In this document: piece after piece, positions 1 through 15,000 of the stretch
Layout of the letters: the number at the start of each line of letters is the position of its first letter
Position numbering within the stretch: position 1 is the first letter of the stretch
Origin: Stieleria marina
GTDB taxonomy: Bacteria > Planctomycetota > Planctomycetia > Pirellulales > Pirellulaceae
NCBI GenBank assembly: GCA_007741555.1
Contig: CP036526.1
Coordinates: 1,302,001 to 1,366,000, forward strand
Direction of reading: 5' to 3'
Length of the DNA: 64,000 nt
Program-made: the position numbers and the translations under genes
The notes under the pieces: generated by a model
Seen by the model: the letters and a program-made list of their open reading frames with translations, nothing else
Databases searched by the model: none
Told to the model about the DNA's origin: nothing

Positions 1-9
1 TCAAGTCGT

Positions 10-3000
10 TTGTCGAAAGGAAAGCGAGGCCGCCACGGGAATCGTGTTTCGGGACGACGTTCCACGTTCGAATCACTTGAACTGCGTCGTCTGTTAGCTG
101 CCGAAGTCACGATGGCTGCAAACACTTTGGTCGTGACGGATCAAACCGGCAGCGATGACAAATTGTCAATCGAATCCGTTGGCGACAACTTCCTGATTTC
201 CAACAACAGTCCTCTGACGTTGGCTGGTTTGGTCGATGCCGATTCAAACCCCAATTCGGTCACCGTAGCCAAGGACTTGATTGCTGGGATTCACGTTCGG
301 GCGTCCGGTGGCGATGACACCATCACGCTTGGCAACATTGGCGACACCTCGATCGCCATTGATGGTGGTGACGGAAATGACATGCTGGTTGGGCCAGGCG
401 TCGATAGCAGTTGGACTATCAATGGAACCAACGCGGGCTATGTCGCAGGTGTCAGTTTTACCAGCATGGAGAACTTGACGGGCGCGGCTGGCAACGAAGA
501 CACGTTCAGTTTCACTGCGACGGGTTCCTTGAGCGGGATCGTCGAAGGTGGCGACGGTGGTTTTGACGTGATCGCGGCCTCGACGGGCGGTTTTAATTCT
601 CTCATCTACACGTACACCGGTCCTCAATCGGGCAGCATCGAACGCGATGGTAACGTCATCAACTATGACGGTTTTGAACCGGTCGTACCTGGTGGGCCTC
701 TTGATGGATCCGCGTCCAACATTACTTTCAATTTTGCGGGGGCGCACAACATCGAATTGTCGCACGTTGCTGGCACCACGGGCGCTAACGCGACCTACCG
801 CTTAGCCAGTCTGGATAGCCCAGGGACATTCGAACAAACGGATTTCATTGTGAATTCGTCGGTAACCGGCGTGACGATCAATCTGGGAACAGGCGACGAC
901 TACTTTATGTTCGGCGACATGGGAGCGGACGCTTCCGTATTGAGCAAGTTCACAATCAATGCAGATTCGGCAACTGCCTCCAGCGGCGATACGATCAAAG
1001 GGCCCGACGTCGCGTCGACCTGGAGCATCGGTGCAGCGAACACCGGCAGCGTCAATGGAGTCAGCATTTCGGGGTTTGATACTCTTATCGGCGGTGATGC
1101 TGGGAACGCGATTGCTGTGACTCCCGGCGTTGGCACACCGGCAATTGAAATTCAGGGCGGCAGCGGGCAGGATGATTTAGTCATCGATGCCAGCGAAAAC
1201 GTTGTCTCCAGCGGCGCAGGCAGCGTGACGGTCGGTGGTTTTGCATCGATCGGGTTTGATTCCTCCATCGACACGGTCAGTGCGTCGGACTGGCGTTTCA
1301 GTGCCACCAATCAGGCGGATTTGTTCAGTGGTCTCGGCGAGCTTGCTTCGTTTGCAGACAGTCTTGAAACGACTGGCAGATTTAACACGTCTGTCCCGTT
1401 GGCGGGCAACGGCGGCGCCGATGCCGACACACCGCTTACTTTTGGGGACCTGTCCGATCCAGGCGGAGTCTTGCAAGCGCTTAAAGACAACTTGCAAGCT
1501 TCTAGTTTCGGAACAACTCCCCTAGCGTCTCAAGTCGTCAGCTTTCTGTTGGGGCAGTCAGCGGGGGCTACCGCGGCGGTGCAATTGGACATCAGCCAAT
1601 CCGGTGCGCAGACGATCCAGGTTGACACTCGGTTTGATGCAACACGCACAAGCACCATTGGCTTGGCAAATCAAGAACGGCTGGAACTGCAAGGATTGTT
1701 CTTTGCTGATGATGCGTCTTTTGATTTGACTGCCAGTACAACATTTGATTTTTCGTTCGGTTTTGAACAAAACGCGTTCTTCGTCGATTTTGATAGTGAC
1801 CAGTTCGACGTGTCGATTACGGAGACCGCTGTCGCCGTTGATTCAAAGCAGCTTGGCATTGGTGTCTTGGGCACGACGATCGATAGCGGTGCGTCATTCG
1901 ACTTGGATGCGGATCTGCAGGTCACCATCGAAAACCAGGGCGCAAACGGAAGTCGTTTGAGTCTTAGCGAATTGCAGAATGATCCAGTCGATGATTTGGC
2001 CAGCGTGACAGCTAGCGGCACCTTCGACGCAAATTTTGGCGTCACTCCGGCGACACAGGCTGGATTTATACCGGGCGTCGGGCCGTCAAGTGTGCAGATC
2101 GGCGGGACTACTCTCGATATCTTCCGCGATCTGCCTTCGGGACCACCCGTCTTTATGGCGTCGGAATTGGTGCCATTTACACGAGCGACCGCTCAAGATC
2201 TTTTAGATCCGCTGTCGCCGCTATCAAACTGGCTTGACGGTGTTGGGGCGACGGGCATGTTCGATGCCAGCGTGCCGTTGGTTGACATTCAACTTGGCGA
2301 CGTTTTGGACTTCAGTGGTGCCCTGGAGCGCGGGCTGATCGAACAGGTTAGCGAACAGAGCCGCGTAACCGGACTTGCTTCACCGGCGAACCCCAGCGAG
2401 GAACTGGATTTTGCAGTCCGTGACGGCGCGTCGTTGACATTGCATTACAACGGAGCTGAGTACGTCATCACGCTAGCCGCGGGCGTCCAGAGCAATCTTG
2501 ATGACCTTGTCCAGGACATCAACAGTGCCATCATGGCAATCAGTTCACCGGATTCGGCTCCTGCCAATCGCGTTCGTGCCGAAGCAGTTGTGCCAGCGGG
2601 CAGCGGGGCGGGAAACGGTGTCATTAGTTTTGCGGCTTACGTGGACGCCAATGCGACGGAACTACAGCTGGACACCGATTCAAGTATCGATGTCAGTTTT
2701 GCTTCGTTGGATTTAGCTAGTGATTTTGGTTTCGGATCAGGCCGTCAAGCAGTCGACGTGCGCCCGAACTTTGTGACGGTTCAAGAACTGATCGGTGCTG
2801 TGTCCGGTCTCGCAAACGATGTCACTGTCACATCGGAGTTTGACGCTGCGACCAGCAAGTTGACGTTTGATGTACAGCTCTCCGAACAACTGACAACGGT
2901 CGACAAGCCATTATTGGCCAATCTGGACTTAGGTGCTCTATCGAATCTAAGTGTTGGCAACGAGGTCGAATTGACGCCTGAGGTGGCCCTGGACTTTACG

Positions 3001-6000
3001 TATGGTTCCGACCTGGATGCCATCGATGATTCGCGGTTGAAACCGATCGGCCAAGTCGAACAGAGCGGTCGCTTGACCAATGATGCCGTCTTCGAGATCG
3101 AAGTCGACGGTGTCGCGACGACAGTTACGGTTAGTGCTTCGGCAACCAGCGGAAACACGGGCCTGGCTGACTTGGTCGCCGATATCGACGCGGCTTTGGC
3201 GGCAGTCGCAGACGCGACTCTCAATGAAGATTTGGCGTTTGGGCCGCGACTAGAGATTGCCAAGATCGGCAGTACCGATATCACAATTGTCGCGGCAAAC
3301 GAAATCGCGCGAAGCGAACTGGGAATAGCTGCGGGAACGTTCAATATCGACCGCGCGAGATTTATTAACACGCCGGCGTCACCTGTCTTAGGATCCGACC
3401 TCGTTTTTGATGTCCAAATCGATCAAGTCCGAACGAATGACGTGACTGTGCTGGCGGGCGCGTTTGCAACGCTCTCAGACCTTGCAGTCGCAGTTAACGT
3501 GGCATTGAACGCAGAGGGCATTGGTAGTCGCGTGAATGCCGAAGTGGCCGACAATCAACTCAACTTCGTTCTAGTTGGCGCAGGCAGTGACGACTTCCTG
3601 GCCGTTTTCGCAGATGATGGCAGTGCCTTACTGGATACTTACGGTTTCGTTAACGGCCAATCCGATCGCGCTGACCAGCTAGCCCCCGCGTTCTTTGATG
3701 CCAGCGTGGCGGACGGTACAAGCTTGACGGGGAATGTGCGTTTGGAGTGGGATGCCGCTGCCGGGGATACCGCACAATACAACTTTGTCGAACTCGCAAT
3801 CGATGATGCGGCGGCCGTGGGCGTGTTGACTCAAACGACATCGTTGACGGACACCGACGGAGACGGCGACGGGTTGGTAGACGTGACGGATTTGGTGGTA
3901 AGCCGCGGCACGCTGACGGCAGAAAATGCACTCGATGGAGCGGCTGCAGGTGGCAAGGTAAGCGGTGACGCGACGTTCAACGTATCGCTCAATGGTGAAG
4001 ACTTTGTTCCCGTAACGGTCAAGCAAACTGAGAGCATTACGGCGGCGAATAAGCCAAGCGGTAGCGGATCGACTAGCTTCGTACTCGCTGGTGACGCTGC
4101 ATTACAAATCGACATCAACGACTCATCGAGCACTGTCACGCATGTGTTGGCACTGGCCAAAGATGCGATCATTGGTAGCTTCGACACCAGCACGCAAGTC
4201 GACACCAGCAGTGACACCATCACAATCGCTTCGCACGGTCTGACAACGGGGACCGCAGTTTTCTACAACAAAGAGGGCGGTACCAGCATTTCGCCTTTGT
4301 CCAATCGCGATCGCTATTACGTGATTGCGACGGGAGCAAATACGTTGCAGCTAGCCAAAACCAAAGCGGATGCTCTTTCAGGGACAGAAATCGAGTTGAA
4401 TACGACCGGCTTCGGTGCCGGTCATACCTTGACGACGTCGGGCACGGCTGGAAATCTGAACCTTGGCGACTTGATCCAAGATTTGGAGATCGCGATCGAG
4501 GTCGCTGGCATCCAAGATCAACTTGAAGTGTCTAGTTCTAATGGCCGAATTAGTCTGACGGCCATCGATTCAACGGACGATTTAGTTGTCAACTTCGCGG
4601 CATCCAGTCCGGCCGAGCAGTTGGGTTTTGCCAACGGCCAGCAACAGGGCACGGGCGAACTTTTGGTAGCGGTCAACAGTGCACTAGCAGCCGCGGGATT
4701 GAGCACGTCCGTTGCGGCGCGGCTTGATGCGAACGATCACTTGATGCTAAGCGTGCCCGTGGCGGGAACACTTGAGATTCAGGTCGGCGCGGCTGACCCT
4801 GGTGCAACGGAACTTGGGTTCGACAGCGACGCGAATCAAGTGGCCCAGACTGCGGTCAAGTCCGTGACGCGTGGTGGCACGTTGGATTCGTCCAGCATCG
4901 TCGACGTCGACTTAAAGAACTTGGTTACGGATTTTCAAGCAGCCAACCCTGGCCAATCGCTGCAGTTTGCATGGAACATTCCTGCTCACATCGCAGGCGA
5001 AGACGCAGCTGCGGCAGAAAACCAGATCGTTGTGACCGCGACGATGACCGACCTTGCCGCTGTCGCGGATTCGGCACAGACAGAACTCGGTTTGACAGAC
5101 GGCCAGACGAGTTCTCACGTGCTGATTGCAACCAGTGATGCAGTCCTGGTTTCACCTGTCGACGACAATGTTGATGCAAACGCCACGTTTGATTTGACGG
5201 TCGGTGGCGCGTCGCCAGCGACTTTTCATGTCGAGATTCGTGAAGGTGCCAAAGCTGACAATACGAACGTCCTTGACTTGGTTGCCGACGTGAACGCCGC
5301 TCTGGCCGAGAGTGGCATCAGTGCCGTTCAAGCAACGATTCGCGCCGGAAAACTATTGCTGGCTCACGCAGATGGCGAAGAGCTAACAATCAGCAACGTC
5401 AATGCGTTTGCAAATTCCGAACTTGGCTTTTCCGGTAGCGAAACTTCCCAGCAGATCGTCATTTCGCAGACGCTGTCGACAGCCAGAGGATTGCCAGGAC
5501 AAGGCCGTCTGGAGAAAGACGCGACTTTTTCAATCGCGATCGGTGCAGCACCGGCTGTCACTGTCGTGGTTTCACGTGCGTCGACGTTAAACAACTCTAG
5601 AAACATCGACCTTTTGGCCGACCTTAATGCCGCGTTAGCGACCGCTGGATTGGCCGGTTCCGTTGTCGCCGAATCTTCTGGCACTCAGTTTCGTTTGGTA
5701 AACATTGCGAACACTGATGCTCTGACACTGTCGATTCCGCAGCCAGCGGAAGTAACGACAACGGCTGATTCGCTGAAAGTGTTGGACAAACTGACTGGCG
5801 AAGACATTCTGCGGGCGCTGCAATTCGCCAGCGAAGCACTCGATACATCGACGCGGGACGATGTCTTAACTGGTTTCGAGAACGTGCTGGAAAGAGCGTT
5901 GCCGTTCTTGGGCGTGACCGGCAATGAACTGAACGACTACAACGAAGTCTTTGCGTCACTTGTTGCGGGTGCTGACAGCGCTCAGGCACCCAGCTTGCAA

Positions 6001-9000
6001 CAACTCGCTCGTGCAATTAACGACCTGATGGCAGTCGCAATCGTGCCGTCTTCCGGCCCGGACGCGGCGCATCCTGGCATCAAATTCACGGTCGATAACG
6101 ATGTGCTTGGTATCGATTTGGTGCTGGTTCACGATGCCACACGTGATTTGAAATTCAACGTCGACGTCTTGCCGCTTGCCGAATTGGATGCAGCAGGCGT
6201 TCCTAGTAATCTAAATGACGATCGAATCTTCATCACCGATGCTCTGAGCGCATTGGATCTGACAGTCGAATCCACCGCGATCATTGATCTGGATTTGCAA
6301 ATCGATTACGCGGGCGATGCTCCCGTCATCACGATGCTGGATACGTCGGCAGTCGAAGTTGGATTCAACGTCGACATCGACGAACTTGACTTCCTTGCTG
6401 GCGTCGGTCCGGTCAGTCTGTTTGTCAAAGAAGGCGTGATCCAGTTTGCCGACACGTTGGGTGGAACAGGCGACGCGAAGTTCATGGTCGATTTTCACGG
6501 TCCAGTGCTGCTTGACGGATCCGAACTCTCGAATGCAGCGGGAAATTTTGATACGTCGATCGATGGTGCTGCACAGTTGGTGCTGCCGATGTACGGCAAT
6601 TCATCTGTCACATCTGCACTTGGTACCGATGGTCCAACTCCGCTCGAATTTGAAATCGCAGACTTAGACGATCTGTTGCTGGAAGCTGTCGGCTCAGTCA
6701 ATATTCCCAATCCGGACGACATTCCAGACTTGGCATCGCGTGTTGATAGTGACCTAAACACGTTGCTGTCGAACCCTGAGTTCTTGATCGGCGGACTCGA
6801 CCGGGTACTTGGGACCATTCAGACGGGCATTGAAGCACCGTTTGCCGCCCTGGAGCATTTGCCGCTTGTGGGTGACCAGATCATGGATGCGGTGCAGCCA
6901 GTTCTGGACGAATTCAACAACATGCGTGTTGAGGTTCGAAATTTCCTGGAGTCCAAGTACTCCTCTGCGATCGATGGCGGATTCTACGGCGGCAACGTCA
7001 AGCTAATTCTTCAAGAAGCGTTGTTCGATCTGTTTGGTAGTAGCAGCGACGGTGGTGCTTCGGACGGATCAGTTCTGGACGGGAACAATGACGGAGCAGG
7101 GCCGCGACTGGGCATCCTGCGAGACCTGAAGACAGACGGAAACGCTGTGAGCGATTTCGGTGACATCTTGCTGACGGACTTCGACACCGATGATGCTGCA
7201 CGCGACTTCGTCGAGTACGACTTTCAGATCGGCCAAAGCTACAGCATCGCGTTGCCGTTTGAGCTTGGGTTCGCCGTCGACGATCTTGGGCTAGACCAAA
7301 TTCTGCCGAACTTTGGATTCAACGTCGATGCTGGCAAAGGCGTGACGTTTGATCTTTCATGGGACTTTCGTTTCGGTTTTGGCATTAGTGTCGATGAACT
7401 GTTTTACCTAAAGACAGATCAGACGGTGGATATCGCCGACCCGGCTTCGGAAGCGATCGCCGAACTGGTACTTGCCGCTGACGTAACGGTCCCCGGTTTC
7501 AATGCCGATATCAATTTGGGTTTGGTTGGTGCAAAAATCAGTGATGGCGTTGCTAGCTCCACTCGAATCAACAGCGTCACTCCTATTAGCTTGGCGGATA
7601 TCCTGTTTGATCCAGGTGGAACGGGGCTCGAAGGAGCGTTCGATGTCGAGTGGACGAAAGAGGATGGCAGCACGGGCGTCTTTGAGTTTGATAATCGAGG
7701 AACGGGCATGGGGGGCGGCGGCCTGTTGGGCGCGCTCTCAGGTCCGGTTCGGGCGCTGCGATTGATCGAACAACTGAATCTTCAACTCTTCGATCTCAGC
7801 ACAGGCGGAATCATCGCGACGCCGGATTTGAGCGCGGTTGATTTTGAAGATCCCGGATTTGCCCTGCGGCTGACCGCTCGCGATCCCGACATCGTGCAAC
7901 TAAAAATCACACACGTCGCCGGCAACGATTTTGGGTTCCTGGATGGTCAACTGGAAGACCAGCGATCAATCGGCCTTGGTTTTGGCGAAGAACAGGAAGC
8001 CACAGCGGGCGTCATCACCGCCGAGTTTGACGCACCGGTTGAAGGAGTATTGAATCAAGACGCGACGTTTAAGTTGATGGTCGATGGGATTGAAGTCCCT
8101 GTGATGCTCCACGCATCGGGATTAGCGAAAGAAGTCAGCGACCCTGACGGCACGCGTACCTTTGACGGTGACGCTCAAGTCAACGTCGGGACTGACACAA
8201 TCACGATTCTTGGACACGGTCTGTCAACTGGCGATGAAGTCTTTTATAGCAACACCGGCGGAGCGGACAGCTCGATCGTTCCATTGGAAAAAGGCCCCCG
8301 ATACTTCGTTATCAGAACGGGTGACGACACGATCAAGTTAGCCGAATCCAAGGCCGACGCCTTCGCAGTAAATGCAATCGACTTGACTGCTGCAGGATCT
8401 GGGACGCCACGTGAACACACGTTGACGTCGACGTTGAAGGGGCGCGATGCGTTGATCATCCAGCTTAACGATGAGATCTCGGCGGCGCTTACGGAGGCGG
8501 ACGCGTCATTCACTGGCGACGAAGTGTTTGCGACGCTTGACGGCGACAATCTGGAACTGACCGGTACGGGGCTGACCAAGATTGAGTGGAGTCCGCTGGA
8601 CATTTCGCGTTTGGGAATCGCATTCCAAATCGACTTGGTTGACCCGAGTGACGAAGGGCGTTTGACACTTCCAGAGATCTTTAGTGATCCGAAAGAAGCC
8701 TTGGCGGTCGAGCTTTCGACAAAGGCTCAAGCACGTTTCCACGTTAATACAAACGCCAACACGGTCACTGACTTTGTCGAAGACATCGTCGGCTTCGGTG
8801 GTCTTGGCTTGCCGCAAGTCGACTTCGATTTCAAAGTCGAATTCGAGGGCAGCGTCGATGTGCTGAATAACTTTGAAACAGATTACTCGATCGACAATTT
8901 CCAGTTTGCGAACATTCAGGTGGATGTTGGCGAAGTGCTTAGCACGCTGCTGGCGCCAGTGCTGACTGGCATCCAAGAGTTGCTTAATCCCGCGTTTGAG

Positions 9001-12000
9001 ATTCTCGGTCCAGCCGCTGACGCCACTCAAGGTTTCTTGAACGCTCCTGTTCCTGTGCTGAGCGAGATTTCGAATCTGCTTGGGATCGCAAGTGATTTTT
9101 CGTTGTTGGACTTCACCGGCAACAAAGATCAGTTCAATCAGTTCATGGACGTGATCGGAACGCTGATCGACTTGATTGATGCGTTCAACGATATTGACTT
9201 TAGCAACGGGCCAATTATTGCGAATCTAGGTAGTTGGGAGCTGGTCTTTGACAAAGAGAGTCCGCTCTACTTCCCAAAAACAAAGCTTCCTGTGCCGGTG
9301 GAAATCGTCGATATCTACGGCGAATCGGGCGGCGAAGGTGATCCGGTTGCCGCCTTGTTGAAACTGCTTGGGATTTCGGCAGACGGAACAGCATCCTTTG
9401 AGTACGAGCCGGGTGGATTCAAAGTCGACATCCTTGATCCGTCGAACATCTTCAATCTGATCATTGGCGAAACGTTCGACATCTTCAGCTTCAACTTGCC
9501 GACGCTAAGCCTAGAGCTTGGACTGGACGTTGGGTTTGACTTTGACGTTCTTGAATTTGCCGTGGATGGTGGCTTGACCGTCGATGTTGATCTTGGGTTC
9601 GTCTATGACTCGACGGGTTTGGATCGAATCATGGAGACTCGTAATCAAGGACTGGAGCCTGATTATGGGGATCTGCTGGACGGTTTCTACATTCGCACGA
9701 CCAATGGGCCTGAAATCTCGCTGGGCGCGCACTTCTCGGGCGGCGGATCGATTGACATCCACACGCCGTCGTTCTGCATCGATGTCGGATTCACGGATAT
9801 TTGCTTCCCACGCTTTGACATTTTTGTAGTGGGTGCCAACGCGCATGCGAGCTTTGACCTGGGGCTGGACCTTCGTGATCCGAACGAAGATGGCGCCTTG
9901 CGTTTCGACGAAATTTCGGCGCTGACCAACGACTTCCGAAACCCTGAGAATCTGTTCTACGTCTTTGACATTGTCGGTAATGCAAACTTCGGTTTCGGTA
10001 TCAGCGGCACCATTCTTGGTGTTCGATTGGACAGCAGCGACCTGCCGTTTGACACTACCAACATTGGCGGTTCGTTTTCCGCACAAGATTTCTTCGCGAC
10101 TGCGTTTGGCCTGCCCAACCCGTTCGCGCCGATCCTGGGTGAAGTGATTGGTGCCAAGGGGCCTGGTTCGGTCGTCGAAGGAAGTACCGGCGAAGTCACT
10201 ACCGCGTCACCGAGTTCGTCGCGTGTGCTGCGAATCAACGCGGGCGAATTTGACTACGCTCGCATCCATGAAGACACTGACGACAGCGATGGCGTGGTGG
10301 GCTGGACGGTTTCATCATCGGGTTCCGTAATCACGATCAGTAATGGTAGCGACACGACCGCAATCAATACGGCCGTCAATCCGGTCGATTCGATCGTCTT
10401 TCGCGGCAGCAACGCAAACGATTCCATTGACTTTAGTGGACTGACATTGCCAATCTCGGTTGACGCTCGCGGCGGACTTGGCAGCGATTCGATCACCGGT
10501 GGTTCTGGCAATGACTTGATTCTGGGCGGCGACGGAAACGATTCCCTTTCTGGTGGCGCAGGCGACGATGCGTTGTACGGTGATGCCGGCAACGACATTA
10601 TCAATGGCGGCAGCGGCAATGATTTCTTGGTCGGCGGAATTGGGACTGATTCACTTGCCGGTGGCACCGGCGCTGACCAATACTTGTACGGAACGACTCG
10701 CAAAGACCGGCGTGTTTTCGGTGCGGACACCATCACAGAAGCCGCCGAAACACATACCGAAGAAGCTCGCATCCTAAACGTCTTCGGCTTACGTGACGAA
10801 TTCGCTTACGTACCGGGAACCGGGAGTTTCACGTCGCCAGAGTTTACAGGGTCCAAGGATGTTGAAGACCTCGGATTCGATACCGGTGTGATTCGCGTCA
10901 GTGCTCTGGAGCACGGGCTAGTCACGGGCGACTCAGTGACAGTGACCGGCGTCGAAGGATCGACGAACGCTAACGGCACGTACACCGTGTTCAAAGTCAG
11001 CGACAGTCGGTTTGACCTCCAAGCATCCGTCGTGCATCCCGCCGGCGCGATTCAAATCACGATTCCCGATCACGGGCTGACGATTGGGGCAACGATTGCC
11101 AACGCGAGCATCACCGGAATCGGTGGCGTCTCCAATGCAAACGGCCTGCAAACGCTGGAAGTAATTGACGAAGACCGGTTGGAAATTATTCAAACCGGAA
11201 CGGACGCGGTTCCCACATTCATTGGCAACTACGAACGAAACAATGGGGCCGGGTTTATCATTCTGCCCGGCACTCGGACACCTGCGGAAATCACCGCGGA
11301 TGAAGCAGCGACTTGGGAATTGATCACCGACACGGTGGACTTCAGTAGCCTGGGCGGCACCAGTGCGATCAATTTCGATCTGAATACCAGCGGAGCGAGT
11401 ATCACAATTGGCAGCGAGACGCCGTCCGTGAACATGGTAACCGTCGTTGGCCAGCAAGTTGAAACCTACGTGGGTGGCCGAGGCGATGACCAGTACAGCG
11501 TGAGTGCCAACGCGAGCCACTTCATTCGCCTTGATGGCGGCGAAGGATCCGAAAACTACTTCGTGCAGCTTGGCGATGATCTGCTTGGCGATATCTATAT
11601 CCAAGACTCCGGGAACGTCATTCGCGCATCGGACGAGTTGCTCGTTCATGGCCGCGACACTTCGGTCGCCGATGGCGTTGGCTTGACGCGAAAGAAGATC
11701 ACTTTTGCGGCGGACAAAGCGATCAAGTACTCGCCAGCGGACATTGCCAGCGGGCTTGAAAACATCCAAATCGACTTAAAGCAGGGCGACGATATCCTGA
11801 ACGTCGAAGGCACGTCCGACGAAATGGAAGTGTTGCTGCGTGGCGATGCGGGTAGCGATACGTTCAACGTCGGCGTCTTCGTTGGCGACGGTAGTCTTCC
11901 TGCCGCGGCCTACAATCTGAATGACATTAACGGCATTCCGATCAACCTAGACGGTCCGGGGCCACTTGTGATCGACGGGTTCAATGACGATCCCGACGCG

Positions 12001-15000
12001 CGGCCAGGTGCGGATGACGCGGACGTTTTGTTTGTTATTGACTCGGCCGATACGATTGACAACACGGCCGCCACGTCCGGCAAACTGACTAGCACTGCTG
12101 TCACAGGACTAGGGATGGATGTCGGGATTGAATATTCCGCGATCTGGCATCTGGAAGTTCAGCTTGGTCAAGAGTCCGATGAATTCGAGATCGAAAGCAC
12201 TCACAGCGGCACAACCGCGGTGCTGGGTGGCCCGGGTAGAGATGCGATCGACGTGCTTGGCACAGCCCAGTTGGCCAGCATCCTGGAAATCGGTAATCCG
12301 GCGACCGTCAGCGTCGTGCAGACGACGTCTGGAAACACTACCACCAAAGAAACTCAGACGATCACGATCGATGATGCGGGGGATGGTTTCTTTCAACTTT
12401 CGTACGGCGGAAAGACGTCCGACTTGATTTTTCATGATGTCGATGAAAGCGTTCTTCAGGAAACGCTGACGTTGCTTGATGCTGGCGAAATCTCCGTCGT
12501 CAAGTCAATCGTGGACGATAAGACAACCTACACCGTCAGTTGGCTTGCCAATGGTTCTCGCCTCGCAATTGGCACTCAAGCCGTCACGATTGACGACCTT
12601 GCCAGCCAACGGATTACGGTCACGAATACCGATGGCGTCAAAAACGTCACCGAAGAAACCGTCACGCTCGAGTTCGAGGCAACTGCGGGCTACTTTACAT
12701 TGCAGTTCGAGGATGTCGCCGGCACGGAAACCGTGCTTGGTGCTGAGTCCTCGGTCGTACTGCCCTTCTTTGATCTGGCTCGTCGTTCGGCTGACTTGCT
12801 TGATCCTGCCAACGACAAACTGGACACGCAGGCGGAAGCTGAAGCAGAAGCCATTTCACGAGCCAAGAAACAGCTCAAAGCGGCGATCGAAGAATTGCGT
12901 TTGGTTGGGCCAGGTTTTGTCGATAGTGTGACGAACACAGGCAATCGCTTCACAGTCACTTTCCGAAAAGATCTAGGCGATTTGCCTCGTCTGATTGCGA
13001 TCGAAACATCGCTGCTGGTGGGTGGTGGCGACGACGCGGACACCATCGGCATCCAGTCGATCGATGCAGCAACCTTTGTGTTGGGCGGCGACGGCGAAGA
13101 CACGATCAATATCAATGTCGACAATCGCGCTGCCGAAGTCGTGATTGACGACATTGCCGGTCCACGACCAGCCCGAGCCGGCAGCAACGGTGTTAGCGAT
13201 CTTCTTGCCCTCGACGGACAGTCTGGTGGCGACGACTACTTTGTCTACTTGTTCGGTGGCGAAGTGAGTTCGCTGTTGAACCTGTTTGATTCGGGGAGTT
13301 CGTCCAGTGGCACAGACACGGCCAGAATCGTGGGCACGGACCAAGAAGATTTGTTCCTGCTGCGCGCCGCGGTTGCCAACGATGGTTTGGCATCGGTGTC
13401 GATGATCAAACCAACCGTTGCCGCTGACGCACGTCGCGCCGAGGGAGATTCCGTTGACGTCGAACGTGTCAATTACAGTGGCGGGATTGATTCACTGGAG
13501 ATCTTTGGACGCGATGGCGATGATCGTGTTGCCGTCGATGACACACGTGCGGACATCAAGATTTACGGCGGCGAAGGCGACGACTTTTTTCAAGTCGGAC
13601 AACTCTACAAATCGCAGCGCACCAATTCGGCATCGATTCCCAATGCGGACGTTTTCGCTACGATCGAAACGACACGAGGTTTCCTCTCCAACGGAAATAG
13701 CAACCCGCTAACGATCTTCGGCGGCATCGGCGAAGACGAATTCTTGGTCTATCACAACGTGGCTCCGCTACAGTTGTTTGGGAACGCTGATAATGACACG
13801 TTCTTGATTCGCGCCTTCGCACTGGTCGGTTCGCAGGAAGATTTGCGAGACCGGACGGACGTCAGTGGTGGCGGTGGTGCTGATTTGATTCAGTATGCGG
13901 TCAACGCACCGGTCAATATCGACGGCGGCGATGGCTTTGATACGATCATTGTCATTGGCACGGAGTTCAATGACGACTTTGTCGTGACCGAAAACGGAGT
14001 GTATGGCGCTGGTCTAAATATCACATTCGTACGCATCGAATCGGTCGAAGTGGATGGTGCCGAGGGCGATGACCGGTTCTTTATCTTGGGCACCGGAGCC
14101 AATTTAGTAACCAACGTGACCGGTGGCTTGGGCAGCGATACGTTCAACGTGAATGGTCCCACACCTGATGTCGTTAGCAATGATCTATTAGGTCACAGTG
14201 GGCTCATTTCTCACCTGGTCGAAAGCGGCGACAGTCAATACGCAGGCCTGACCGTTGACGGCATTTCAGCCAACATTGCCGACGACGACGAACCGGCCAT
14301 TCGGATTACGGTTTCCGACGGTAGTTCGGTGGTCTCTCAAGGCCTGAAGGACACGGACAACTACTTTGTCTCATTGACTCGCAAACCAGAGAACGGTGCC
14401 CTGGTCGTGGTCAAAGCGATTGCACCGCGTGGCATTCGGTTCCGCAAAGTCAACGGTCAAAATGCGGTCGAGTCCGATGGAGCAACACTGACGTTCACTG
14501 AGTTCGACTGGCATCTGCCGCAAGAAGTGGTTTTTGAAACCGACGAGCAAGGAACTGCTTCGGTGACCACGACGACCGAAGGCGGCACCGGGATCAACGA
14601 GGAGCAAGTGCTGACGGTCGACGCGACTGAAGGCAGTTTTCGCCTGAACTTCAATGGCGAAACAACTGGGTTGATTAACTATGACGCTAGCGACCGAACC
14701 ACCGTCGCCGCGAGAATCCAGGACGAGCTTCGTCAACTGACAGCCATCGATGTCACCGTTGGTCCCGAAATCAGCGGGTCAGTTGGGGCCGGCAGTAGTG
14801 CGATTCAGCTTGATGACGTGACGGGAAATTTCGTGGTCGACGGTGTCGAAGCGGGGGACATCATTTTCAATGTCACTGATGGTTCGTCAACGAAAATTAC
14901 TTTGGTCACTGGCACGACGTTGGCAACCAGCCTTCTGAGCGGCGGCGCAACGAATACTTGGAACGAAGGCGACATTTACGTCATCGAAAACAGAGCGTTC

